From assembly GCA_050633365.1 (NCBI GenBank), contig JBOEGJ010000041.1:1-64000 (forward strand): a stretch of DNA of 64,000 bases, given 5' to 3'. This document shows positions 9,111-16,636 of the stretch, in pieces. The position numbers and the translations under genes are program-made. Within the stretch, counting starts at the first letter, position 1. Each line of letters starts with the position of its first letter. The notes beneath the pieces were generated by a model. The model saw nothing but the letters and a program-made list of their open reading frames with translations. It made no database searches and had not been told where the DNA came from. This DNA is from Pseudomaricurvus sp050633365. Its GTDB lineage: Bacteria > Pseudomonadota > Gammaproteobacteria > Pseudomonadales > Cellvibrionaceae.

Positions 9111-9124
9111 TTGTAAATGTACAA
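9111..9124. promoter_or_regulatory. Palindrome upstream of the second TetR gene
   Basis: TTGTA-AATG-TACAA, a perfect 5-bp inverted repeat with a 4-base spacer, about 100 bases before the TetR gene at 9223. The geometry suits a TetR dimer, so autoregulation is plausible. The half-sites (TTGTA) are the reverse of those in the ACATGTGT elements, so it may or may not be bound by the same protein. Confidence 0.4.
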
Positions 9125-9222
9125 CTTCGATTGGTTTTTGTTGAGGTGTTTGTGTTCTTGAAATAAAGGTAACAGCTGTGTAATAATTAGCTTTCGATTC
9201 CGTTGGTTAGGTTGAATACCTC

Positions 9223-9858
9223 ATGGTTCTACTGCAAGATCCTCAAGAAACTGATAGCGGTCAACCGTTAACCCGTCGAGAGCGAAGAAAGCTCGAAGTG
9301 CAGAATAAAATTTGTAAAGCGGCGGTGGATTTGTTCGAGACCATCGGCGTTGAAGCGACAACGGTTGAAGAAATTTGTGAACAAGCCGATGTTGCTCGCA
9401 AAACGTTCTATAACTACTATCCCAGTAAACTTGAGCTGGTTCGCGCACTCTGCGATGCGCAGTTGTTCAGCCGTACTGAGGCATTACTGCGATCGGTACT
9501 GGATCAAAATCTTCCCGCCTCAAAAACCCTTAAAAGTTACTTGAAGCAACTTCAAGAAGATCTCAGCACTTATGGAAAAATAGATCGAATTCTGATTCGT
9601 GAGGCCATGCTCGACGCTTCCGCTGACAGCCGTGCGACTCAGCATCTTGCTCAATTAATGGGTCTGTTTATCGAACTCGTGGAGCGAGGACAAAAACTCG
9701 GGGATGTTAAAAACGACTTTACTCCAGACTTCTATGCTCAGATTATTCTCTCAACCATCAACGGTATGATGACTGCTTGGATGTCGCACGAGAGCTTTCC
9801 AATCGAAGAGCGTTTATCGTCGCTGTCTGACTATCTTGCGGGATCTGTTTGCTGCTAG
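9223..9858 (+). CDS. TetR-family transcriptional regulator, second copy
   Basis: A 211-aa TetR regulator. The helix-turn-helix lies at about residues 46-68 (TTVEEICEQADVARKTFYNYY), followed by a helical sensor domain. It is transcribed in the same direction as the rubredoxin fusion gene that follows 212 bases later, whose promoter carries one of three shared ACATGTGT elements; this makes it the best candidate for the protein that binds them. It differs clearly from the TetR protein at 6538-7134. The ribosome binding site is weak. The ligand is unknown. Confidence 0.9.
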   Translation: MVLLQDPQETDSGQPLTRRERRKLEVQNKICKAAVDLFETIGVEATTVEEICEQADVARKTFYNYYPSKLELVRALCDAQLFSRTEALLRSVLDQNLPASKTLKSYLKQLQEDLSTYGKIDRILIREAMLDASADSRATQHLAQLMGLFIELVERGQKLGDVKNDFTPDFYAQIILSTINGMMTAWMSHESFPIEERLSSLSDYLAGSVCC

Positions 9859-9892
9859 GGCACCTCTGAAAAATGGCGGCCTTGCTCATCGG

Positions 9893-9920
9893 GCGTCTAG
9901 AGCATTCAAATGCAAGACGC
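9893..9920. other. Two-step hairpin after the second TetR gene
   Basis: The outer stem GCGTCT/AGACGC (9893-9898 with 9915-9920) encloses an inner GCATT/AATGC stem with a 2-base loop. It is weak as a terminator because only GTTT follows. Confidence 0.35.
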
Positions 9921-9995
9921 GTTTCGTCGCTGTAGTTTCAATTTCCCTCCTTCCAAAACTTGATGCTTCTTTTCTCGTTCTAGTCTGAATGGAGA

Positions 9996-10024
9996 TGTAC
10001 ACCTCTATGCATGATTTGTATAAT
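9996..10024 (+). promoter_or_regulatory. Sigma70-type promoter of the rubredoxin fusion gene
   Basis: A perfect -10 box TATAAT (10019-10024) lies 17 bases after TGTACA (9996-10001), a 4 of 6 match to TTGACA. The operator candidate B begins three bases after the -10 box, so a repressor there would block initiation. Confidence 0.6.
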
Positions 10025-10027
10025 TGG

Positions 10028-10041
10028 TAACATGTGTGTAA
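10028..10041. promoter_or_regulatory. Candidate operator B at the rubredoxin fusion promoter
   Basis: TAACATGTGTGTAA. It shares eleven bases (ACATGTGTGTA) with site C at 19273-19286 and the core ACATGTGT with site A at 2944-2957. It directly follows a perfect -10 box and precedes the chosen start codon by 29 bases. Confidence 0.55.
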
Positions 10042-10070
10042 GTTTTTTTGGCAAGTTTTTCGAGGATACT

Positions 10071-11831
10071 ATGGCTGTTTCATCAGGGGTTGTTTCGTCA
10101 GGGGTGGCTTCATCAGAGGCCGAGTATAAGGTTTTAGAGTGCATCGTTTGTGGTGTCATCTATAACGAGAAGTTGGGTTGGCCCGAAGAGGGGTTGACGC
10201 CCGGGACTCGATGGGCCGACGTTCCTGTTGACTGGCTGTGTCCTGATTGTGGCGTAGGTAAAGATGACTTTGAAATGATTGAGTTGTCGCTGGATCAGCC
10301 TTCGGGTATGCCGGGCGCAGCGCCACTGGCGGTGTCGCCAAAGCCTAGCGAGGATCAATACTCGAAGGTTGCCGCCGATACATTGCCTTCTGCAGAGACT
10401 TCAACCAGCGGCTATCGTCAATGGGAGTGTGTGGTGTGCGGTATTGTTTACGACGAAGCCAAAGGGTGGCCTGATGAGGGCATTGCCCCGGGAACTCGCT
10501 GGCAAGATGTACCCGCTGATTGGCTGTGCCCCGACTGTGGTGTTGGCAAGAGTGATTTCGAAATGCTTGAAGTCTCTGTGAGTAACTCGGAGAAGGAATC
10601 TTCAGAGGCTTCGCACGCAATAGCGAATGATGTGGCCGTGTCGCGCGAGCCCGTGTCCACCATCGATTATTCTAAGGCGCCTATCGTGATTATTGGCTCT
10701 GGTTTAGCGGGATACAATTTGGCTCGTGAAATTCGCAAGCTCGATGGCATCACGCCGATGGTTATGGTTACTGCCGATGACGGCGATTTCTATTCCAAAC
10801 CTCAGTTGTCGACAGGGTTCGCTAAGAATAAGCCCGCCGCAGCTTTAGTGTCGGGAGCTGCTGAAAGTATGGCTCAGCAATTACAACTGCAATTGCATAT
10901 ATACAGTCGAGTATCGAATATCGATACCGAGGCGCAGACCATTGAATTTTCTGGCCGTCAACTCCGCTATGGAAAACTGGTGTTTGCAACGGGAGCCGAA
11001 TGTATTAGCGCTCCGATTCAAGGGAGCGCGGCTTCGCAAGTATACACCGTCAATGACTTGATGGACTATGCGCGCTTTCGAACGGCCACTGTCAGTTGCA
11101 AAAAAATTCTGGTTATCGGGGCAGGTTTGATTGGCAGTGAATACGCCAATGATTTGATTCAGGCAGGGCTGGAAGTTGATGTCGTCGATCCGATGCCTAC
11201 ACCTTTGGCGAGCTTGTTACCTATACAAGCCGGTCAGGCACTGCAGGCAGCGTTAGAAGCTGCTGGCGTGAATTTTCATTTGGGTACAGTGGTCGATTCA
11301 CTGGAAGCGTCTAAGTCGAATACCACCGGAGTGTTAGCCAGACTGAAAAATGGCACTGTTATTGAAGCCGATATCGTTTTATCGGCGATTGGTGTTCGCG
11401 CTCGAACGCAGTTGGCGGAACAGGCGGGAATTGAAATCGATCGCGGTATTGTGGTCGATCGCTCTTTGAAGACATCACAAGATAATGTCTATGCGTTGGG
11501 CGATTGCGCTCAAGTTGATGGTCACTTGCTTTACTACATTGCGCCTTTGATGGTCGGAGCAAGAGCGTTGGCGAAAACGCTGACGGGTCAAGACACCGAG
11601 GTATGCTACGGCGCCATGCCGGTCGCGGTGAAGACGACTCTGTGTCCTGTCACGGTATCGCCGCCAGCGCGTGATGCTGAGGGGCAGTGGGAAGTTCAGA
11701 AATTGAATGAGCGGAGTATTAAAGCTGAATTTTTGAGCCCTCAGGGCGAGCTGCTAGGGTTTGCGCTTACCGCCGATGCCACGCAACAAAAGGATAAGTT
11801 GCTCGGAGCTCTGCCAGATGTAATGGCGTAG
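10071..11831 (+). CDS. Rubredoxin-rubredoxin-FAD reductase fusion protein
   Basis: A 586-aa three-part electron carrier. Rubredoxin 1 has Cys at 24, 27, 57 and 60, and rubredoxin 2 at 120, 123, 153 and 156 (CxxCG...CPDCG in both). They are joined by a low-complexity linker of about 45 residues. From about residue 203 follows a rubredoxin-NAD(P)H reductase with the FAD site GSGLAG (209-214), the NAD site GAGLIG (350-355) and a second FAD motif YALGDCA. The reductase resembles AlkT/RubB. Such chains normally feed alkane hydroxylases, but none is seen here. The start at 10071 is chosen because GAGGA precedes it and the promoter/operator lies just upstream; an in-frame start at 10011 would lie ahead of them. 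A role in feeding a steroid oxygenase is inference. Confidence 0.93.
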   Translation: MAVSSGVVSSGVASSEAEYKVLECIVCGVIYNEKLGWPEEGLTPGTRWADVPVDWLCPDCGVGKDDFEMIELSLDQPSGMPGAAPLAVSPKPSEDQYSKVAADTLPSAETSTSGYRQWECVVCGIVYDEAKGWPDEGIAPGTRWQDVPADWLCPDCGVGKSDFEMLEVSVSNSEKESSEASHAIANDVAVSREPVSTIDYSKAPIVIIGSGLAGYNLAREIRKLDGITPMVMVTADDGDFYSKPQLSTGFAKNKPAAALVSGAAESMAQQLQLQLHIYSRVSNIDTEAQTIEFSGRQLRYGKLVFATGAECISAPIQGSAASQVYTVNDLMDYARFRTATVSCKKILVIGAGLIGSEYANDLIQAGLEVDVVDPMPTPLASLLPIQAGQALQAALEAAGVNFHLGTVVDSLEASKSNTTGVLARLKNGTVIEADIVLSAIGVRARTQLAEQAGIEIDRGIVVDRSLKTSQDNVYALGDCAQVDGHLLYYIAPLMVGARALAKTLTGQDTEVCYGAMPVAVKTTLCPVTVSPPARDAEGQWEVQKLNERSIKAEFLSPQGELLGFALTADATQQKDKLLGALPDVMA

Positions 11832-11837
11832 TTCTCT

Positions 11838-11897
11838 TCGACGAAACTCTTTTTGACGCAGCTCTCTTTGAAGAAAGTCTCTTTAACGCAGCTCTCT
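11838..11897. repeat. Four degenerate 15-bp tandem repeats
   Basis: The units begin at 11838, 11853, 11868 and 11883 and read TCGACGAAACTCTTT, TTGACGCAGCTCTCT, TTGAAGAAAGTCTCT and TTAACGCAGCTCTCT. Units 2 and 4 differ at one position. They lie between the stop of the rubredoxin fusion gene and its terminator. I see no coding role. Confidence 0.7.
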
Positions 11898-11910
11898 TTT
11901 AAGAGACTTA

Positions 11911-11947
11911 AAAGGGCCATGTCACTTACGTGAGATGGCCCTTTTTT
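11911..11947. terminator. Strong rho-independent terminator, possibly bidirectional
   Basis: GGGCCAT-g-TCAC, loop TTAC, GTGA-g-ATGGCCC, then TTTTTT (11942-11947). It has 11 base pairs with one G/G mismatch. An A-run on the other side (AAA before GGGCC) gives a weaker signal for the convergent LuxR gene. Confidence 0.85.
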
Positions 11948-12022
11948 GCGAGAGCTGAGGCGAAATTCCAATGGTCTGATCTTTATAGGCTGTAACTTAA
12001 ATAGGCCGCTGAGATAGTCAAT

Positions 12023-13168
12023 TTAGGAGCTAGAGGCAAGACTGGTCAGGACCAGCGACACCAGCATGGATTGTTGGGTTACACCGGTCTTAGCAAAGAT
12101 GGATCGCAGGTGTGCTCTAACGGTGTTCTTTTTGACTTCGAGCTCTTCAGCGACGTCATCCATGGTATTACCTTCGGAGAGTAGTATCGCAATGGTCGCT
12201 TCAGATAGCGTGAGCTGATAGAGATTCATGAGTAAGCGAACTGAAATTTCTAGATTTTTTTCTGGATCTTGAAGAAATACCATCAAGCAGGGAGCGGACT
12301 CCGATTCAATGTGTCGATCCGATGGGATGGGCTTGATGACCAGTTGATAATCCATCTGACCGGATGAGCGGGGCACCGATATCGCATTGATGGGAATGCG
12401 CTTTTTCTCCTTTTTTGCTTCGAGAGCATCTCGGATAAAACCTTTTAAACTGTCATTAAGTTTGTGGCTGCTGGTCAATAGTGTATTGCGTGATCGAACA
12501 AGCCCGTCATTTAATTCGATATAGTGCTTGGCGGTATTGTTGAGTTGTAGAATCTCACCCTGTTTGTCTAACGTAATAATGCCAATGGAGCGCTTTGAAA
12601 TAAATTGCGCATACACTTGGCGTTCGGACATGAGTTGTTGTTGTTCAAGTGAAAACGACACTGCGTGTTCTAAGTGTGGAATCAGCAGCTCAAAAAACGC
12701 TTTTTCTTCATTGCTAAAAGGCTTGGCGCCGTTACCGCGAGTGAATCGAATGGAGACCCGACTGCCATTGCTGGTGAGCCAGTCGATACCGGCAATATGC
12801 TCAATTCCCATGGGTTTTAAGAAAAGCCTATAGTAATCACTTTTCTCGAGCTCCCCTGGGGCGATGATTTCTTCCAGTGTGACCACGGTATTGAGAGGTA
12901 GGTTAATCAGCGGATCTTGCGCAAAGAACTCTCCGGTGTACTCATTGTCGGCGCTGTCCAAGATACTCAGATCGTCCGATGCGCCACTGGTGAATAAAAG
13001 CCCGGGGTCGCTGGGGGTAGGCTGGCGTAAAACTAGGGTGGCAAACTGGAGATTTAACAGCTCTTTAATTTGCGACAAAAACGTCTGCCACTTTTCGTTC
13101 TCAGAAGCTCCTATGTAGAGCTTGTCTAATAGGTGGCTAAATTCTTTTAGGTCCACAGTAAGTGACAT
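12023..13168 (-). CDS. LuxR-type helix-turn-helix transcriptional regulator
   Basis: A 381-aa regulator. The last about 65 residues form a LuxR/GerE DNA-binding domain (LTLSEATIAILLSEGNTMDD then VAEELEVKKNTVRAHLRSIF). The long N-terminal part is a sensor region with a PAS-like middle (SIGIITLDKQGEILQLNNTA) but no receiver domain. The start at 13168 is chosen because a longer reading frame would run into the upstream AraC gene. It lies 28 bases after that gene's stop in the same direction, so the two regulators are probably co-transcribed. Target and signal are unknown. Confidence 0.85.
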   Translation of the reverse strand: MSLTVDLKEFSHLLDKLYIGASENEKWQTFLSQIKELLNLQFATLVLRQPTPSDPGLLFTSGASDDLSILDSADNEYTGEFFAQDPLINLPLNTVVTLEEIIAPGELEKSDYYRLFLKPMGIEHIAGIDWLTSNGSRVSIRFTRGNGAKPFSNEEKAFFELLIPHLEHAVSFSLEQQQLMSERQVYAQFISKRSIGIITLDKQGEILQLNNTAKHYIELNDGLVRSRNTLLTSSHKLNDSLKGFIRDALEAKKEKKRIPINAISVPRSSGQMDYQLVIKPIPSDRHIESESAPCLMVFLQDPEKNLEISVRLLMNLYQLTLSEATIAILLSEGNTMDDVAEELEVKKNTVRAHLRSIFAKTGVTQQSMLVSLVLTSLASSS

Positions 13169-13196
13169 AGGGTGATCTCGTGACGGGGATGTAAAG

Positions 13197-14225
13197 TTAT
13201 TGTTTGCGAAAAACAGCGGGCGAGCGGCCTTCCCAGCGTTTGAATGCCTTTGAAAAATTACTCTGATCGTTAAAACCCAATAGATGTGCAATATCACAGA
13301 TAGGCAGGTTCGGTTGAAGAAGGTACTTTTTAGCTAAGTCGTGGCGCGTGGATTGCAACAGTTGCGCATAACTGGTTCCGGACTGTTGTAATTTACGTCG
13401 AAGTTGTCGAGCCGATAAGTGTAGTGCGCTAGCGATGTCTTCTTGGCTGGGTTCGCCGGTTGGCAGTTGTTCTAGGATGTGCAACTGAATATCCGTCGCC
13501 ATTTGATTTTGGTTTGAGTTTTCGAGCAGTGATTTCATTATCTGCTCATTCACTTGTGCCATTTCTGGATTGGCAGTGATTAAAGGTTTGGTTAAAACTG
13601 CGTAATCAAACTCAAGTTTATTGATAGCCTGACTGTAGTGGATTGGCGCTTGGAACATCTCATCAAAGGCGGTGGTGTCGTCTGGCTTTGAGCGGGTTAA
13701 GAATACTTGGCTAACGCTAAAGTTAGGGTCCAAGTTTGCTCGCACGTTGCCCACCAGTCCGGCAAAGGTTGCGTCAACGATTTCGAGGGGAATATGGTGG
13801 TTCATATCCACGGGCAGTAATTTCTCAATATCTTTGACCAGACGGTATTCCAGAAAAACGCGATCGCCATCTTCTCTGATGTCGAGTTCGGCGACGTCAT
13901 TAACCGCTTTGAAAAAACGGCACAGCGATTCAAAACCCTTCAGCATGTTTTCACTGGCCGACACCAGCATTCCCAAGGCCGGCATATAGGTGTTGGGCAA
14001 AAACCGTGACACCTTTAAACCAAAAGCCTCATCGTTAGTAGTACTGACGGCCAGTTTTAGCAGTTCGGCAACTTTATCGATGGGGTAGTGCGCATTGGGG
14101 TCGTAGCTTTCTTTAGGGTCTAATCCTACCTGTGCAAATATCGCTTCGCTATTGCAGTCGTAGTGCTCCAGCGCATTGGCGATAGCGCGTCCCCAGGTGG
14201 CAACAACCGTCAGTCTCTCAGGCAT
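13197..14225 (-). CDS. AraC-family transcriptional regulator (arabinose-binding-like N-terminal domain)
   Basis: A 342-aa regulator of the OruR/ArgR-like AraC subgroup. The N-terminal domain starts with an IANALEHYDCNSEAIFAQVG segment and is the ligand-binding type found in regulators of lipid and steroid catabolism. The C-terminal two-helix-turn-helix domain is clear from QEDIASALHLSARQLRRKLQ to the closing CDIAHLLGFNDQSNFSKAFK and WEGRSPAVFRKQ. It precedes the LuxR gene by 28 bases. Likely targets are the neighbouring SDR/decarboxylase-like operon or the receptor genes; this is not shown by the sequence. Confidence 0.9.
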   Translation of the reverse strand: MPERLTVVATWGRAIANALEHYDCNSEAIFAQVGLDPKESYDPNAHYPIDKVAELLKLAVSTTNDEAFGLKVSRFLPNTYMPALGMLVSASENMLKGFESLCRFFKAVNDVAELDIREDGDRVFLEYRLVKDIEKLLPVDMNHHIPLEIVDATFAGLVGNVRANLDPNFSVSQVFLTRSKPDDTTAFDEMFQAPIHYSQAINKLEFDYAVLTKPLITANPEMAQVNEQIMKSLLENSNQNQMATDIQLHILEQLPTGEPSQEDIASALHLSARQLRRKLQQSGTSYAQLLQSTRHDLAKKYLLQPNLPICDIAHLLGFNDQSNFSKAFKRWEGRSPAVFRKQ

Positions 14226-14430
14226 AGAATTCGCACTTATTTGGATGGGATTAAACGCTTTTTCGAGCGTTATGAATATTGCAATCGTGCGATTAATACT
14301 ATGTTGCTTATGGCTTGCGTACCAGTGCTTTTAACAAAAATTAGCATCACTGAAGATAACTAATTAGGAGGGTCGATCATCGCCAAAATCCATCGTTTCG
14401 GCGAGGGATTTTGATGTCTCAATAAACGAA

Positions 14431-14477
14431 AAAAGCCCCAATCAAACCATGACTAGTGTGGCTTGATTGGGGCTTTT
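14431..14477 (-). terminator. Rho-independent terminator of the SDR/decarboxylase-like operon
   Basis: AGCCCCAATCAA pairs with TTGATTGGGGCT (14434-14445 with 14463-14474), and the pairing extends inward through CCA/TGG. On the minus strand, after the SDR stop at 14489, it ends in a T-run (AAAA before the stem on the plus strand). Confidence 0.85.
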
Positions 14478-14488
14478 AAGCAGCTAAT

Positions 14489-15370
14489 TTAGCCGTCGAG
14501 CTGTACTATCGGGGGGTTAGTGCGGTTCATGATTGAGTCGTGGCGGGCTTGAATGGCATTTTCAATTTCCTCGGTCAGAGGGAGTATCCAGAACTTCCCT
14601 TCGCGGATGCCTTGCAGTGCAGTCTGCGCCACTTCTTCTGGCTGCGTAATTTCGATCTGAATGCCAGCCTCGCCCATCATGCGCTTCATGTCGTCAGCAT
14701 TCTTCATGCCAAAATCTGGCTTGTTGGGGTCGTCGGGCAGCTCTTCCGGTCGGTTTCGGCCAGAGTCGAAGATGCCAGTTGCGACCGCGTGGGGGCCGGG
14801 GAATAATCCGTGTACCTTGACTGGTGAGCCCATCATTTCCATCTGGAAAAAGAGGTTCTCGGTAATCGACTGAACTGCGGCTTTGGTGCAGGTGTAGATT
14901 GGCGTGTAAGGCAGTTTCACAACGGCACCGTTAGCTGAGCCCGTGATCACCATTGAGGCTTCGATGTTCTGTTCAGTAAGGCGTGGCATAAAGGCCTTAA
15001 TGGTATTGATGACACCCCAAACATTAACATTGAAAGACCACTTCCAGTCGTTTTCGCTGTAATCCCAAAGATTGCCGAATTCGCCAGCGCCGATACCTGC
15101 ATTGGCAAAAACTAAGTGGATGTCACCGAAGGCCTCTACCGCTTGGGTGCATAGGCCTTGCATGCTTTCTAGGTTGGAAACGTCGGCTTTGGCTCCAATG
15201 GCCTCCGCGCCCATGGCTTTCAAATCGTTGACGGTGTTTTCAATGGCGCCTTGTTCAATATCGGACACCACAATTTTGGCGCCTTCTTTGGCCAGTGCTA
15301 TTGCGATGGCTCGGCCAACGCCGCCCGCACCGCCAGTAATAACCGCGACCTTGTTGTTAAAATCTTGCAT
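14489..15370 (-). CDS. Short-chain dehydrogenase/reductase
   Basis: A 293-aa classical SDR, NAD(P)-dependent and cytoplasmic. The nucleotide-binding motif TGGAGGVG is at residues 12-19, the NAG motif at 90-92 (ANAGIG), and the catalytic Ser145, Tyr159 and Lys163 (YTCTK). It lies 45 bases after the acetoacetate-decarboxylase-like gene, forming a two-gene operon closed by a strong terminator. Alcohol/ketone interconversion of a hydroxysteroid or a side-chain intermediate would fit the locus; the substrate cannot be read from the sequence. Confidence 0.9.
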   Translation of the reverse strand: MQDFNNKVAVITGGAGGVGRAIAIALAKEGAKIVVSDIEQGAIENTVNDLKAMGAEAIGAKADVSNLESMQGLCTQAVEAFGDIHLVFANAGIGAGEFGNLWDYSENDWKWSFNVNVWGVINTIKAFMPRLTEQNIEASMVITGSANGAVVKLPYTPIYTCTKAAVQSITENLFFQMEMMGSPVKVHGLFPGPHAVATGIFDSGRNRPEELPDDPNKPDFGMKNADDMKRMMGEAGIQIEITQPEEVAQTALQGIREGKFWILPLTEEIENAIQARHDSIMNRTNPPIVQLDG

Positions 15371-15415
15371 AACGCTACCTTCTTAAATGTCGTTGTAATG
15401 TTAGAAATTGGGGGA

Positions 15416-16204
15416 TTAACCACCGAGTAGAGCGTCCAAGTCGTCGTTACGTTGATGGAAGTAACCGGCTAGAGATTCGCCATCGACTTCCTTAATGAAC
15501 TCGCCGCTGGATTTGGCATTGCCCACTTCAAAATAAATGGCAACAACTTCTTTTATGGGTAAGTCGGCAATAGGGTCGAGAGGCGATTCATTTAAGACCA
15601 GCTCACCTTCCATTTTGTAGAGTTCTTTTTGTTCGTTTTCGATGCGTAAGCGATTCAATCGTGGCGGCCACTCAAAACCTTTCCCGTCAATCGAGGGAAA
15701 AGCTTTGTAGACAAACATAGGGTATTGCGTGGTGGTGACGGGCAAAGCGTTGCCCACAATCTTCCCTTTAAATTGAATGAATGGACAAAAATGACGAGTC
15801 GCCGTAAAACTCACATCTTCGCCCTGACGTTGGAAGTCGATGTCGGCAATTTTCTTTGGCTCGCCATAAATCTCACGTCCCGCCACCACCGGTGTCTCTT
15901 GGTTCATGTACATGTGCAAACAGTAGCTACCTTGTTCGCCTTCGTGATCACAGGGGATAGCAACATTTACCGAGCCAAACTCAAAGTTCATCGCGCCCAG
16001 CTGTACGTCGACGTTTGACAGAGTGGCGCGAACCAGTCCGTCTGTATTGGCTGTTAGATGTGGTGGAATACACTCAGCTGCCGCTTCTGGATCGGTTTTA
16101 TAGTCGACGATGATACTGGTGACGATACTAGAAGTGACTTCTTGATTCTGAGACGTGCCTTTGGCCAGCTGCTCTGGCGACTTAAAATAGCGAGTTTTAG
16201 ACAT
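15416..16204 (-). CDS. Acetoacetate decarboxylase-family protein
   Basis: A 262-aa member of the acetoacetate decarboxylase (ADC) superfamily. The family motif is GREIYGEPKK (109-118), whose lysine forms the Schiff base in true ADC. The N-terminal strand VTSSIVTSIIVDYKTDPEAA and the region around PPHL are also typical. Many family members are not decarboxylases but aldolase/dehydratase-like enzymes acting through the same lysine. The gene heads an operon with the SDR downstream and is divergent from a TonB-dependent receptor 432 bases away. A role on a steroid-derived keto-acid is possible but unproved. Confidence 0.88.
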   Translation of the reverse strand: MSKTRYFKSPEQLAKGTSQNQEVTSSIVTSIIVDYKTDPEAAAECIPPHLTANTDGLVRATLSNVDVQLGAMNFEFGSVNVAIPCDHEGEQGSYCLHMYMNQETPVVAGREIYGEPKKIADIDFQRQGEDVSFTATRHFCPFIQFKGKIVGNALPVTTTQYPMFVYKAFPSIDGKGFEWPPRLNRLRIENEQKELYKMEGELVLNESPLDPIADLPIKEVVAIYFEVGNAKSSGEFIKEVDGESLAGYFHQRNDDLDALLGG

Positions 16205-16636
16205 TCTTATAGATTCCTGAGTGTTATTTATCTTGTACTGATGACCGCTGGCCTAAATTCCAGTCGTTGAATCGATTATAGGTAGGGTGTTACTGAGATT
16301 CTGGTGGTGAACGGCCGCTGAGAAGGTGCCAGTAGGACGCTTACAGTTCTTGATTGAACGATACCCCGAGGCGCAATTTCTATGAGTTCAATTTAATAAA
16401 GTGTGGGTTTGACCGCTTAAAACCCGAACTCAGGCCGTCTCGAACCAGTTATTGTTCTAGGACCACTTTTATAATGACTGGGCGGTGAATATTTACGCTT
16501 TGCGCTTTGGCACAAAGAAGAGAGATGCCTTTGGGAGGGGGTGTTTGATTGGCAGTCATCATGCAATCAATGCCAGTAGAATTGATACCGCCATTACATA
16601 CTTCAACAAAATAATAATGACGATTGGAGAACGAGC
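16205..16636. other. Divergent intergenic region between the ADC-like and receptor genes
   Basis: About 430 bases with no supportable gene. It contains a hairpin GGGTTT/AAACCC (16405-16410 with 16420-16425) and a perfect TATAAT (16470-16475) on the receptor side, without a good -35 at normal spacing. The ACATGTGT element found elsewhere is absent here. Confidence 0.45.

Noticed and set aside
10011..10070. In-frame upstream start of the rubredoxin fusion gene
   Set aside because: It lies before the TATAAT box and operator B, has no RBS, and adds 20 residues that do not belong to a rubredoxin. The ATG at 10071 has GAGGA in front.
10071..11831. Naming the rubredoxin fusion KshB
   Set aside because: KshB is an FNR-type reductase with a plant-type 2Fe-2S domain; this protein has rubredoxin domains and an AlkT-like reductase.
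11741..11971. Minus-strand reading frame with five-residue repeats (ESCVK/ETFFK type)
   Set aside because: The periodicity comes from the 15-bp DNA repeats, it overlaps a terminator and the end of a real gene.
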